A DNA stretch of 36,303 bases, from the IMG/VR virus record IMGVR_UViG_3300025168_000263, positions 1 to 36,303 of that record, one strand, 5' to 3'. This stretch comes from a virus. The notes below the pieces were generated by a model that was not told the origin of the DNA, did not search any database, and saw only the letters and a program-made list of their open reading frames with translations. How positions within the stretch are numbered: position 1 is the first letter of the stretch; each line of letters begins with the position of its first letter. The position numbers were made by a program, and so were the translations under genes. Positions 1-8,304 of the stretch are shown here, piece by piece.

Positions 1-60
1 TACAACGAAGTCAAACTTTCCATAGTCTCCACTATTCTCGTTAAGATATTTCGTTTTCAT
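1..60 (-). CDS. Partial CDS, first gene after the major capsid gene
   Basis: The reading frame starts with ATG at 60-58 and runs off the left edge, so only 20 residues are visible (beginning MKTKYLNENSGDYGKF). It starts one base after the stop of the capsid gene and has a strong ribosome site (GGAGGGA, about 8 bases upstream). Both points support a real, translationally coupled gene. In podovirus late operons this place usually holds a head-completion or tail-tube gene, but the visible residues do not identify it. Confidence 0.7.
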   Translation of the reverse strand, partial: MKTKYLNENSGDYGKFDFVV

Positions 61-61
61 C

Positions 62-1432
62 TTATAGTCCCTCCACATTAAATAGAGCGTGTGATTCTGG
101 TAATGTGATTTCAAGACCTGCTTCTGTAAGAATCATATCTTTTCTCAAATCTTCATCTGCACTTTGTACATTTGTCATAATTTGAGTATCACGATTTAAA
201 CCATTACCTACTAGTGGTCTGTATGCTAACTGACTCATGTCAGCCATCATCATCATTCCACTTGCCACTCCTCTAAATAGAGGTTGTTTTACCAGATACA
301 TACTTCCGTGCACAGTATTGATTTCCATCAATTTGTGACCAAAGTTACCTTCAACGTTGCTCATATTTACCCTGTAAGGTGAATTTGAGTAGCCGGCAGA
401 TGAATCGATAAACGCACCGTCGCCCATTTTGTTAAAGAATGAAATTACTGGTAAAGAAGCCATAACAAGTTTTTCGCTTGCTCCGCCTCTTGCTGGGTCA
501 AATATTACTTCTAAGTCTGATAGTAATCTATCATATGTTAACTCAGCTGTAGTACAACTTCTGTAATATCCTTTTCCTGAAGAATAAGATAATGCAGAGT
601 CGTCTATGACTGGAGTTACATTTTTTAAGATATTTCCTACTAGACCTTCAGTATACTGAACGCCATTAACGCGAGCTTTTTGACCGAAGAGCATAGCTCT
701 TTCAATGTCAATTTTATGTTCACGTAGTTTTTGAGCCCAAATTCTATCGAACTCATTAGCATATCCACGGTGACGTGTTGCTATTGCTGTATTTGTTAAT
801 TCACAGGCTGTTTTAAAGATTTGAGTATAACCGTAGTCGTCATCTAATGTGTCTGAAAACGTATCTGGTGATGCTGTTCCTTCTTCAAATGATGTACCAA
901 TAATTTGGCAACCATCGTTATCTGAAAGAATATTATAACCAGATGTTGTCACACTAGATAGTTCAATGATTCTACCTTGGAAGGTAGTATCGGCGTCACC
1001 GACTGTAGGTCCTGACTCAACTCTAACTAACACTTGTGAGTATCCTGCTGTTGAATCTAATACTCCTACTGCAAATACCATTCCTTTTGTAAGGAATCCA
1101 ATTGCTGCACCAGCACCATCATCAACTTGGAATGCGTGTACGCTGTTTGCCGTTACGGCTGACCCGCCATTTACGTCTGCATCTAAATTAAAGTTTCTAG
1201 AAGTGTAGTTGACAGTTGTTCTGTTTTCGAGAAAACGGAACACATTATCATCTGTTGGGTTCTTTGAAACTTGGTTCAAGTATACGAAAAACGGTGACTC
1301 TTCTGGGGCAAGTTCTGCAACTCTGTCAGAGAAGTCATACAGTTTTCTTTGGTCCGGAGCTGTTCCGTAACCAGCACTTGTAGATGCGGCAGTAATGTTG
1401 GAAGCCTTTAGCTGTCCTTGATTAAAAGCCAT
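62..1432 (-). CDS. Major capsid protein
   Basis: This 456-residue protein is the likely major capsid protein. The assignment rests on size, the scaffold gene just upstream with portal and terminase before that, and the N-terminal stretch containing DRVAELAPEESPFFVYL, which resembles capsid proteins of marine tailed phages. The C-terminal part (LTEAGLEITLPESHALFNVEGL region) also fits that group. An HK97-type fold is inferred, not shown. A strong Shine-Dalgarno (AGGAG) lies before ATG 1432. The protein is free of long basic or hydrophobic segments, as expected for a shell protein. The phage GroES at 16341 may serve its folding. Confidence 0.88.
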   Translation of the reverse strand: MAFNQGQLKASNITAASTSAGYGTAPDQRKLYDFSDRVAELAPEESPFFVYLNQVSKNPTDDNVFRFLENRTTVNYTSRNFNLDADVNGGSAVTANSVHAFQVDDGAGAAIGFLTKGMVFAVGVLDSTAGYSQVLVRVESGPTVGDADTTFQGRIIELSSVTTSGYNILSDNDGCQIIGTSFEEGTASPDTFSDTLDDDYGYTQIFKTACELTNTAIATRHRGYANEFDRIWAQKLREHKIDIERAMLFGQKARVNGVQYTEGLVGNILKNVTPVIDDSALSYSSGKGYYRSCTTAELTYDRLLSDLEVIFDPARGGASEKLVMASLPVISFFNKMGDGAFIDSSAGYSNSPYRVNMSNVEGNFGHKLMEINTVHGSMYLVKQPLFRGVASGMMMMADMSQLAYRPLVGNGLNRDTQIMTNVQSADEDLRKDMILTEAGLEITLPESHALFNVEGL

Positions 1433-1456
1433 TTTAATCTCCTAGTTTTATGTATG

Positions 1457-2215
1457 TTATTTTTTTAACTTGCTACGAGAACCTGACTTCATAATTCTAT
1501 CCCAAGCTTGGTCTGCTTCATTTTTCTGAGGGATTTCTCCACCCTGTAAAACTCCAGCAGGCTTAGGTATTGATTTAGCTTTTTGAACAGCTTTTCTGTT
1601 TTCATTTTGTGGGCCACTTTCGCCTCTGTCTTCTCTCCAAACCTTTATTAAGGTTTCTATAGGTAGATTAGCTTTTGGTTGAGTAGCAAACTTTAAAAAC
1701 TCTTCTGCATCTTGTTTTCCAAGATTATGTTCTGAAACTAATTCGCTTTTTAAATTATTCATTGCCATTTGTCCTTTTAACTTAGCAAGTTCTTTATCGA
1801 CTGTGTCGTGCACAAGCTTTTGTTCGTTCGACACCCTATATTTATAAGATGCTGATTCTGGCTTGTGATAGGCTTCCCAAGGGTCAAAACTTTCAGGACT
1901 TTCAAGTCCGGAATTGTTTTGAACATTAGATTCTCCAGCAAGTTCTCTTTCTATTGTATCTACAAGTTCAGGACGTTCTTCTAGAAGTCCTTTTAGCTGT
2001 CTTAACTGTTCAGACTCTGTGTCATTCTTGTTAAGCTCAACTGTTTTTTTGTCATACATAGATTGAAACTTTTTAGCTTCCGCTTCCCAATTCACTTCTT
2101 CTGATGCTTCTACACCTTCTTCTACGGTTTCCTCTACTAATGAAATTTCTTGTTCCACTGTAGATTTAACTATTGGGTCTTGCTCTACAACCTTTACTTC
2201 TTGTTCTGTTGCCAT
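1457..2215 (-). CDS. Putative head scaffolding protein
   Basis: A 252-residue, strongly charged protein between portal and capsid genes, the standard place for a scaffold. The first 45 residues are very acidic (runs of E and V). The middle (about 45-95) is predicted helical or coiled coil, with NWEAEAKKFQSMYDKKTVEL near 42-61. The tail is basic, ending SGSRSKLKK, as in scaffolds that bind the shell through a basic C-terminal helix. A GGAGAAAAAA ribosome site precedes ATG 2215. The scaffold role is inferred from position and composition. No protease domain is visible. Confidence 0.75.
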   Translation of the reverse strand: MATEQEVKVVEQDPIVKSTVEQEISLVEETVEEGVEASEEVNWEAEAKKFQSMYDKKTVELNKNDTESEQLRQLKGLLEERPELVDTIERELAGESNVQNNSGLESPESFDPWEAYHKPESASYKYRVSNEQKLVHDTVDKELAKLKGQMAMNNLKSELVSEHNLGKQDAEEFLKFATQPKANLPIETLIKVWREDRGESGPQNENRKAVQKAKSIPKPAGVLQGGEIPQKNEADQAWDRIMKSGSRSKLKK

Positions 2216-2234
2216 TTTTTTCTCCTTCCCTGAT

Positions 2235-4262
2235 TTAACCTTGTGGTTCTGAACCAGGAATTTGTTCTTGTTGTTTTAACTTGTCTTCTTCATCTACAGA
2301 TTCACCAAGACGTTTCGCAAAAAACTCTAAGTCCATTTGTTTGCCTTTTTGTTTTGACTTAGCATCTTGGAGAACTTCATTTAACTGAGTTTTGAATTTT
2401 TCTGTTTCTACTCTTTTACGAGCTCCAACAGTTTCTCTCTCAGATGTTTGTAAGTCTCCGCTAAGTTTCTTTACTTGATTTTCAAGTGTTGCTATGTAAC
2501 TTTGCATTTGCGATACTTGGCTCTTTCTTTGAAGAACACCTTCTTTGTCGAAGATTTCACTTTTCTTTAAAACCTCGACGTCGTCTACCAACCCAAGTTT
2601 ATAAGCATCAAGGTACATATTATATTCTGCCACCTTGTTACTCGGTAAAGTTGAACCTGATATTATACGAATATCATGCTGACCCAATGATATATCATTT
2701 TGAATCGTCATTAATTCGTTTGTTTTGTCATCATATAACCTACTATTAACTGTAAATTCAGTTAAATCGTTATTTGGTTGTACAATTCTAAAAGTCTTTT
2801 TAAATTTATAATGGTCTTTAGCCATATTATAAATAACTTGGCCTACAGTAGCCAAAGCCATTTCAATATCTCTTAATTTTGATTTACCTCTAGATTCTCC
2901 CATTTCTGATAAAAGCATTGTACCTCTAACAGACTCCGGGGCTCCTTCTTTAAATCCTTGTAATAATTCTGGTATACCAAAATTTAAATCTATATATTTT
3001 TCTACCCTGTCAATTAAATAATAAAACTCGCTAGTTAAAGGAGCTGGTTGTGGGTAGTGAGGCTCACCAAATTCTGGATTATATTCAATAACCGCATTTG
3101 GATTAGCCCAATCTTTTTCTAACTGACTTACACTATCTACACTTCCTTCAGGAATTAAAAGTTTTAATCCTGCTGCGGACTGAGCGTGTGACAAAGTTAA
3201 AGAGAATAGCTTGTTTAAAAGCCTTTGAGAGTCTTTAACTTTGTTCACATCTGATTTGGGATAGGGAGTATTAGTCCAAATATTCGTAAATGGAATAATT
3301 GGATATATATCAGTATTTAGAACACGCTCGAATAATAAAACATCGCCTACTGACGAACATTGTTTAATTCTAGTTTGCATTACTTCTTCAACTTCTACTG
3401 CTCCAGAGGTAAATGCCTCTCTACTTGAAGGGTCTTCTAGTGCAGCCGTATAAAATTCTTCGTTAAGTATTTTTTCACTTCCATCTAAAGTATTGAATAC
3501 TCGATAGAAAGGAACCTTAACTTTATAAAACCTATCTAAAACTTGGTATTTTTGATTAAGTTGGTAATCTAAATTTTTTGCTTCAGATGGAGTTATGATA
3601 TTATTGCTATTTTTTAAAGCAGAAGTTGGATAATCTTCTCCATGTAAAGAATTTGTTCCTACTTCAATATCGTCAATTATTTCTTCTAATTCTGAATATG
3701 TATCCAATAACTGTTGCTTTGTTAAAAACGTAGAAAGAATAATTCCAGAAGCATCTGTAAAAAATCTATCTCTAGAAGCCGGGTCTACATAAACCCTAAA
3801 AGGGTCTACATTTTTATACATAACCTCACCTCTGCCGTAATCTGCTTCTGGGTCTATATAAACATACATATACCCAAGTCCCTGTACAGCATAATCATGA
3901 ATTACTTGCTTAAATACTCCATCTCCTTTTGAAATATCCCATATATATTCTAAAATGGTATTCCAAACATTAGATATTCTATTATCAGAGTCTTCCCTAG
4001 CAATAGTGTTAAATCTTGCTGGTCTAGCTGTCAAAAGAGATTTTAATTTATCTACAGCAGCATAAACTCTATCAATAACAAAATCTGCTTGCCCTACAGA
4101 ACGTAAGGCATTAGATTCTTCTGATGTAAAATGATTTCCAAGGACAAAGTCAACTGCATCCCTTGCATCTAAATCCCAAGTTTGCCTTGCATCTCTCCAT
4201 CTTCTAAATAAGCTTTTACTAATTTCAGGCTTGCTTAAGCCTTGATATTCGTCGTATTTTAT
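2235..4262 (-). CDS. Portal protein (P22-like), likely ATA start
   Basis: Portal ring protein through which DNA is packaged and ejected. The frame is open from 4277 to 2235, but the first ATG/GTG/TTG in it is TTG at 4034. The 76 codons upstream of that TTG still read as typical portal N-terminus (WDLDARDAVDFVLGNHF, then RVYAAVDKLKSLLTARP), so translation must begin earlier. The sequence GGGAG at 4273-4269 sits six bases before an ATA codon at 4262-4260, which would give 675 residues. Later sequence (QGFKEGAPESVRGTMLLSEMGESRGKS and flanks) and a coiled-coil C-terminus (about 585-650) fit the family. An ATG-to-ATA sequence error is the alternative. Confidence 0.9.
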   Translation of the reverse strand: MKYDEYQGLSKPEISKSLFRRWRDARQTWDLDARDAVDFVLGNHFTSEESNALRSVGQADFVIDRVYAAVDKLKSLLTARPARFNTIAREDSDNRISNVWNTILEYIWDISKGDGVFKQVIHDYAVQGLGYMYVYIDPEADYGRGEVMYKNVDPFRVYVDPASRDRFFTDASGIILSTFLTKQQLLDTYSELEEIIDDIEVGTNSLHGEDYPTSALKNSNNIITPSEAKNLDYQLNQKYQVLDRFYKVKVPFYRVFNTLDGSEKILNEEFYTAALEDPSSREAFTSGAVEVEEVMQTRIKQCSSVGDVLLFERVLNTDIYPIIPFTNIWTNTPYPKSDVNKVKDSQRLLNKLFSLTLSHAQSAAGLKLLIPEGSVDSVSQLEKDWANPNAVIEYNPEFGEPHYPQPAPLTSEFYYLIDRVEKYIDLNFGIPELLQGFKEGAPESVRGTMLLSEMGESRGKSKLRDIEMALATVGQVIYNMAKDHYKFKKTFRIVQPNNDLTEFTVNSRLYDDKTNELMTIQNDISLGQHDIRIISGSTLPSNKVAEYNMYLDAYKLGLVDDVEVLKKSEIFDKEGVLQRKSQVSQMQSYIATLENQVKKLSGDLQTSERETVGARKRVETEKFKTQLNEVLQDAKSKQKGKQMDLEFFAKRLGESVDEEDKLKQQEQIPGSEPQG

Positions 4263-4293
4263 AAGAAACTCCCAACTTTATTAATTTACCTAG

Positions 4294-4323
4294 AAAATAA
4301 TGATTTTTTTATATTGTTGTCAA
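4294..4323 (-). promoter_or_regulatory. Candidate leftward promoter before portal
   Basis: On the minus strand TTGACA (4323-4318) is followed after 18 bases by TATTTT (4299-4294), in the gap between terminase stop and portal start. The -35 lies inside a 15-base word, GTATTGACAACAATA, that is repeated exactly at 9154-9168. The -10 match is only moderate. It would drive portal, scaffold and capsid. Confidence 0.45.
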
Positions 4324-4331
4324 TACAAATC

Positions 4332-5918
4332 TTAAGTTTTTTGTCCTGTTATCCAAGAAATTATTGAATTAGAATAACCCTCTTCTTTTTTTGTCATTCT
4401 TTCTTCAAAGCTATTTGCGTCAATTGCAGAACTTTTAGGAGGTTTTGCCGTATTAATAGCATACCACATTCCATCAAGAAGGTCATCATTTTTTCCTTTT
4501 GGAAACTGAAACATTTCATCTATTAACTCTTGGTGTTCTTTTTTAATAAATAGTTTTCTCGAGTTAACTATAGGACAAAGAAGTGCTTCTATTCTGTCTT
4601 CTTTTTTTATTCCATTAGGAGGTCTAATTCCTTGAGCTAGTCCAGGAGCTAGTCTTCTATCTGTACCTACAAGTCTATTTACATAATCTTTAATTACTCC
4701 CTGTGCCCCGACTTTTTCAACATTGACCCTTCTAACGGGGCTAAATCTTTTAGCGTATTCAAAAATCCTTTGAGGCATATCATATAGCGGAGACCTTTCT
4801 CTGTAATAATCTATTAAATATACATTTCTATCTTTGTCCATTGCTATTGTTAATATAACTTGATAGTCGCTAGTAGAATTTGCTTCATAAGCAAGGTCTA
4901 CTCCTATATATACATTAACAGGTATGGCGGATTCATCTACCATCATATAGTTAAATCCATTCCTTGACTCCATATTACCCCTATAATAATTTATTCTATC
5001 TATTTTAAATTTAGCAGAATCTAAGTCTCTTGCTTCATTAAGATACTCTTGTGCAAATTTATGTACAAGTCCCATATCAGAGAATCGTCTTCTAATATCT
5101 GATAGCTTTTTTTTGCTAAAATAATTTGGCCACAAAGGAATATCATCTTCAATAGCTTTTTTATACATTACCCTCCAAGCATATTCTCTTTTTTCTTTGT
5201 TTGCTAAAATATGTCCATCATAAATAGTTTGTAAAAAAGAATCATAGTGAACTATTGTTCCGATTAACCAAATAGAACCCTCGTCTTCTTTAGAGTTTTC
5301 TAATGCCGGTTCTACTGTAGACATTACCCATTCTTTGATTTCTCTTCTTCTATCTACTGTTTTTGTATTTAACTCCGACTCAAAGTCGTCAAGAACAATT
5401 TTGGTATATCTTAACCCTAACTGAGAACGACCACGCAATCTTTGGGATGTTCCTTTTGCTATAACTCTATCTCCCCTAGTGGTTGTAAATTCTTTTTCAG
5501 TCCACTTAGGTCCTTTTAAGTCTCCGAAGTAATATTGTAAAGCAGGATTAATATCAATATGATGTTGAATATATTTTATATGGTCTATTGCTTGAGACTG
5601 TTCTTCAGATACCCAAGCTATAAATTCTTTTTTATCTTTAGGGTTGAAATATAGTTTATGCAATAATGCTGTTTTTGCTAAAGTAGATTTTGCGTGACCA
5701 CGAGGTAATATAATACAAGCTCTTTTTTCGTCACCTAGCAATAGGTCGCTTAACTCATATTGGTATGGTGCTGGAAGAGATTTCATAAAATCTTCTGGTA
5801 AAAACATTTGACCAAAAGAAATAATGTCCCTACTAGCAACTTCCAAAGCTTTTTCTTTTGCTGAAAGGTCTGGAGGTATTATATTAAATATTTCAGGCTT
5901 CTTTGTATTCTTTTTCAT
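4332..5918 (-). CDS. terL: Terminase large subunit
   Basis: DNA-packaging motor and headful/cos nuclease, 528 residues. The ATPase domain has a Walker A variant LPRGHAKST at 71-79 and Walker B IVLDDFE at 174-180; the PRGHAKS form is typical of T7-like terminases. The RNase H-like nuclease domain follows with IGVDLA (338-343, Asp341), Glu401 in NVEKVG, and the acidic cluster NDDLLDG near 477-483. The length is normal and no catalytic residue appears lost. The start at ATG 5918 overlaps the end of the upstream gene by 26 bases, so translation is probably coupled. Confidence 0.95.
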   Translation of the reverse strand: MKKNTKKPEIFNIIPPDLSAKEKALEVASRDIISFGQMFLPEDFMKSLPAPYQYELSDLLLGDEKRACIILPRGHAKSTLAKTALLHKLYFNPKDKKEFIAWVSEEQSQAIDHIKYIQHHIDINPALQYYFGDLKGPKWTEKEFTTTRGDRVIAKGTSQRLRGRSQLGLRYTKIVLDDFESELNTKTVDRRREIKEWVMSTVEPALENSKEDEGSIWLIGTIVHYDSFLQTIYDGHILANKEKREYAWRVMYKKAIEDDIPLWPNYFSKKKLSDIRRRFSDMGLVHKFAQEYLNEARDLDSAKFKIDRINYYRGNMESRNGFNYMMVDESAIPVNVYIGVDLAYEANSTSDYQVILTIAMDKDRNVYLIDYYRERSPLYDMPQRIFEYAKRFSPVRRVNVEKVGAQGVIKDYVNRLVGTDRRLAPGLAQGIRPPNGIKKEDRIEALLCPIVNSRKLFIKKEHQELIDEMFQFPKGKNDDLLDGMWYAINTAKPPKSSAIDANSFEERMTKKEEGYSNSIISWITGQKT

Positions 5919-6288
5919 ATACCCTGTCTAACATTGTAAGAGTTTTTCTTGAATGCCAGTCTCCATCTGGAACTTCAGTAAATGATTGTGAATTTTGCCA
6001 TAGGCTAGGTCCGGCAACATATATCCACACTTTTTCTTCTTTTCCATTATCTAAAGTTACTGGAACTGTTGTTCTGATATATAATCCTGTGCTAACGCTT
6101 TCATATTCGTCGTACATATTAAGGTCTTCCGGAGTTGCATCCATTAGTTCAACTACAACACCTTTTCCTTTATTGTTTTTAATAATAGCAGGAAAAGACT
6201 TTGTTCCCGGAAATACCAAGCTAAAATTTTCTACTAGCCCCGTTTCTGGATATCCTCTTCTTAGTGTTCCATATACAGCTAATCTCAC
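5893..6288 (-). CDS. Gamma-glutamylcyclotransferase-like (AIG2/GGCT) protein
   Basis: A 131-residue protein with the hallmarks of the GGCT/AIG2-like fold: VYGTLRRG at 5-12 (substrate-binding loop) and MYDEYESVSTGLYIR at about 58-72, where Glu63 is the likely general acid/base. Family members cleave gamma-glutamyl amides, releasing 5-oxoproline and a free amine. The gene lies between small and large terminase genes and overlaps both neighbours (4 bases with the preceding gene, 26 with terL). It is not a packaging gene by family, so it is a moron-type insertion or has an undescribed role. Its relation to the amidoligase at 13204 is discussed in the findings. Confidence 0.82.
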   Translation of the reverse strand: MRLAVYGTLRRGYPETGLVENFSLVFPGTKSFPAIIKNNKGKGVVVELMDATPEDLNMYDEYESVSTGLYIRTTVPVTLDNGKEEKVWIYVAGPSLWQNSQSFTEVPDGDWHSRKTLTMLDRVYEKEYKEA

Positions 6289-6512
6289 GAATAACCTACA
6301 TCTCTAGGTAATCCTAAATCTTTTATTGCAAAACTTGATGAGTACACTGTTAAGCAGTTAATACACTTAATAGAGTCAGCGTCTTGTATTTTTGTATTCC
6401 AAACCAATACTCCCGTATTTTTAAGAGCATGATGACAAATGTGACATCTATTATTATTTGATATCTTTTTTAACTTCTTGAAGTTTCTTGTGCTCGGGTT
6501 CTTGAATTGCAT
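6285..6512 (-). CDS. Small zinc-finger-like protein
   Basis: A 75-residue basic protein with two CxxC-type pairs: CHICHH (residues 23-28) and CINC (about 50-53), consistent with one zinc site. It begins inside the terminase small-subunit gene (59-base overlap in another frame). The start is well supported because AAAGGAG lies 7 bases before ATG 6512. The last four bases overlap the next gene, giving coupled translation. Function unknown; nucleic-acid binding is plausible from fold type only. Confidence 0.75.
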   Translation of the reverse strand: MQFKNPSTRNFKKLKKISNNNRCHICHHALKNTGVLVWNTKIQDADSIKCINCLTVYSSSFAIKDLGLPRDVGYS

Positions 6513-7212
6513 TTAACTGCTCCTTTGTAAATCCTTGAAAAACTGTCAAAGACTCTGTTTTTTTCTCAGTATCCATCATACCTGAAATTTTCATTAATGT
6601 ATTTAAGGCTGTAATCTTATCTCTATCCGTAGATTCTTGTTTATCTATAATATCTCTCATTCCTTCCAAAAGATATTTTGGAGTAATTTCAGCTTCATCT
6701 AAATATTTATTTATTTCTTCTCTTACCAAACTTTTTATCCTGTCCGTTTTTAATAAAACTTTTGCTTGCGAAGAAGCATAGTTTTTGTTTTTACTAGGAA
6801 ACACTTTCATGTAAGCGTCTACAACATCATCTCCTTTTGCTACATACTTAGCAAACAAAAATTCTTTCGATGTAGCGTGCTTTCTTTCTCTTTTACGTAC
6901 TGAAGGAGATTTTCCGTCTGTAGCAAAGGTATGCATATTAACTCGCATCTTTCCTTGCATCTTAACATTCTTATTACAAATAAAAGAACCTATTATAGTT
7001 CTTATAAAAGTAGTTTCTTTTATTCTATCCGACTTTTTCATTACACCAAGATGTAATACTTGGCATACTTTCTTATCATCGGTAATTATCCAATCTCCTT
7101 TATTAGAATGCCTCCAGTCCGAAACCATAGAAACGCTATTGTGATGGTTTCGGAATTCGGCGACATTTTCGTAAAGATAATGGTTAACACCTTTTATAAT
7201 CCGTGTTTCCAC
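6454..7212 (-). CDS. Putative terminase small subunit with N-terminal extension
   Basis: A 252-residue protein starting at GTG 7212. Residues about 115-215 resemble small terminase subunits: KEFLFAKYVAKGDDVVDAY, then FPSKNKNYASSQAKVLL, then a helical region containing YLDEAEITPKYLLEGMRDII. This pattern (short helices, A.Q.A..LL, E.t...ll) is that of DNA-recognition domains. Residues 1-95 are an extra domain (WRHSNKGDWIITDDKKVCQV) that I do not recognise; it may be a small beta domain. Position two genes ahead of terL supports the call. The small-terminase role is inferred from weak similarity and context. Confidence 0.7.
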   Translation of the reverse strand: METRIIKGVNHYLYENVAEFRNHHNSVSMVSDWRHSNKGDWIITDDKKVCQVLHLGVMKKSDRIKETTFIRTIIGSFICNKNVKMQGKMRVNMHTFATDGKSPSVRKRERKHATSKEFLFAKYVAKGDDVVDAYMKVFPSKNKNYASSQAKVLLKTDRIKSLVREEINKYLDEAEITPKYLLEGMRDIIDKQESTDRDKITALNTLMKISGMMDTEKKTESLTVFQGFTKEQLNAIQEPEHKKLQEVKKDIK

Positions 7213-7221
7213 TTAATTTAC

Positions 7222-7455
7222 CTATTTACTCTTCTTGCTGTCAACATCTTTATCTAATTCACTAACTACAAAACCTACGTAGTTATTTAAAAGAAATCGT
7301 TTTTCCATAAGGTCTTGTTCCATTTGGACGCAAGCTGCTCCTATCTGGTTAGCTCTTTGAAATTGTGCTCTTGATTCTTCTGATAGTTCAGAAGCCAAAA
7401 ACTCATATTCTTTCTCATTGTGCATTATTTTCATCGGTCTTTCTTTTTCAGCCAT
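7222..7455 (-). CDS. Small hypothetical protein, helical
   Basis: A 77-residue protein, start chosen at ATG 7455 because AAAGGAG lies 5 bases upstream; a frame extension to 7494 would overlap the exonuclease gene and lacks such a site. It is charged, with a helical middle (SEESRAQFQRANQIGAACVQ) and a KKSK end. The pattern of a short beta N-terminus followed by helix resembles small phage packaging-operon proteins, but no family is recognised. It lies between the exonuclease and small terminase genes. Confidence 0.7.
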   Translation of the reverse strand: MAEKERPMKIMHNEKEYEFLASELSEESRAQFQRANQIGAACVQMEQDLMEKRFLLNNYVGFVVSELDKDVDSKKSK

Positions 7456-7465
7456 TTTTACTCCT

Positions 7466-8194
7466 TTATATTGGGTTAACTGTTGGACATACATATTCTT
7501 CTATTTTTCTATGTAGTTTTTCCAAAATAACAACATCTGCTTTATTGTGCTCAAAAATACGCTTTAATGATTTTTTGTCACCCCAACGAGCTTTTTGCCA
7601 ATATTTTGGTTCTACTCTTGTTTTACCTTTAATTCCAAAGAATTCAGTTGCAGCCATCAATGATGAGCGATGCAGCTTTAACTTTGACTTTACAGCATAA
7701 TACAAGTCTTTGTGAGATTTTTGCTTATACATAGGAAAGTAAGTTCCATGATATAATGCTCTAGTACGAATAAACGGAATATCAAAGCGAGTTCCGTAAT
7801 ATGTATATACAACATCATATTTATTCATTTCTTCTACTAATAACTCTACAATCCTAGCATCTTGATTTTCAGACATTATCTCTTCTCTAGTAATATATTC
7901 TCCAGATACTTTTTTATCTCCTCTACCTTTTAAACACCAAGATAGCATTATATCAATATTAGCACTAAATCCAGTAGATTCAATATCTAAGTATCCAATA
8001 CTAATTTCGTGGCCCGAAGTATATCTTTCTGGCTTACGATACCCTAGAGATTCTATTTTTCTAGTAACAGCCTTATATGTTCTGTTATATCCAGCTAATC
8101 TCACTTCTTGATATAACGCAAACGCAGACTTGATTGATGTCTCGTATTGGTCTAATATTTCGGTTTCTTCATTTGTCCACCTATGATTAGCCAT
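7466..8194 (-). CDS. HTH-linked DEDD-type 3'-5' exonuclease
   Basis: A 242-residue protein in two parts. Residues 5-50 (RWTNEETEILDQYE, ending TRKIESLG) look like a Myb/SANT-type helix-turn-helix, a likely DNA-binding module. Residues 64-230 form an RNase H-like exonuclease: motif I YLDIEST with Asp70 and Glu72, motif II YYGTRFDIPF with Asp138, and motif III HNKADVVIL with His216 and Asp220. This set resembles the YprB / PolB-exonuclease-like group. It probably removes or trims DNA ends or RNA during replication or packaging. The ATG overlaps the preceding stop (TAATG). Confidence 0.85.
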   Translation of the reverse strand: MANHRWTNEETEILDQYETSIKSAFALYQEVRLAGYNRTYKAVTRKIESLGYRKPERYTSGHEISIGYLDIESTGFSANIDIMLSWCLKGRGDKKVSGEYITREEIMSENQDARIVELLVEEMNKYDVVYTYYGTRFDIPFIRTRALYHGTYFPMYKQKSHKDLYYAVKSKLKLHRSSLMAATEFFGIKGKTRVEPKYWQKARWGDKKSLKRIFEHNKADVVILEKLHRKIEEYVCPTVNPI

Positions 8195-8304
8195 TACTTA
8201 GCTCTCGGTGAAAAGAATTTCTTACAACCTCGTGCTACTTTATCCCAAAAGGTCATCTTTTTTTTACTAGACTTGCTTGTGGTTTTTTTCTTAGCTTTTC
8301 CCAT
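8194..8304 (-). CDS. 36-residue basic protein
   Basis: A tiny frame beginning MGKAKKKTTSKSSKKK, then MTFWDKVARGCKKFF and SPRAK. It is very lysine-rich in the first half with a short amphipathic second half. It is framed by TAATG stop/start overlaps at both ends: with the gene before it at 8304 and the exonuclease gene after it at 8194. Such double coupling is unlikely for a chance frame. Role unknown; nucleic-acid or membrane binding would suit the composition. Confidence 0.65.
   Translation of the reverse strand: MGKAKKKTTSKSSKKKMTFWDKVARGCKKFFSPRAK

Noticed and set aside
2235-4034. Portal starting at TTG 4034 (599 residues)
   Set aside because: Upstream in-frame codons to 4262 encode recognisable portal sequence, and a good Shine-Dalgarno precedes ATA 4262.
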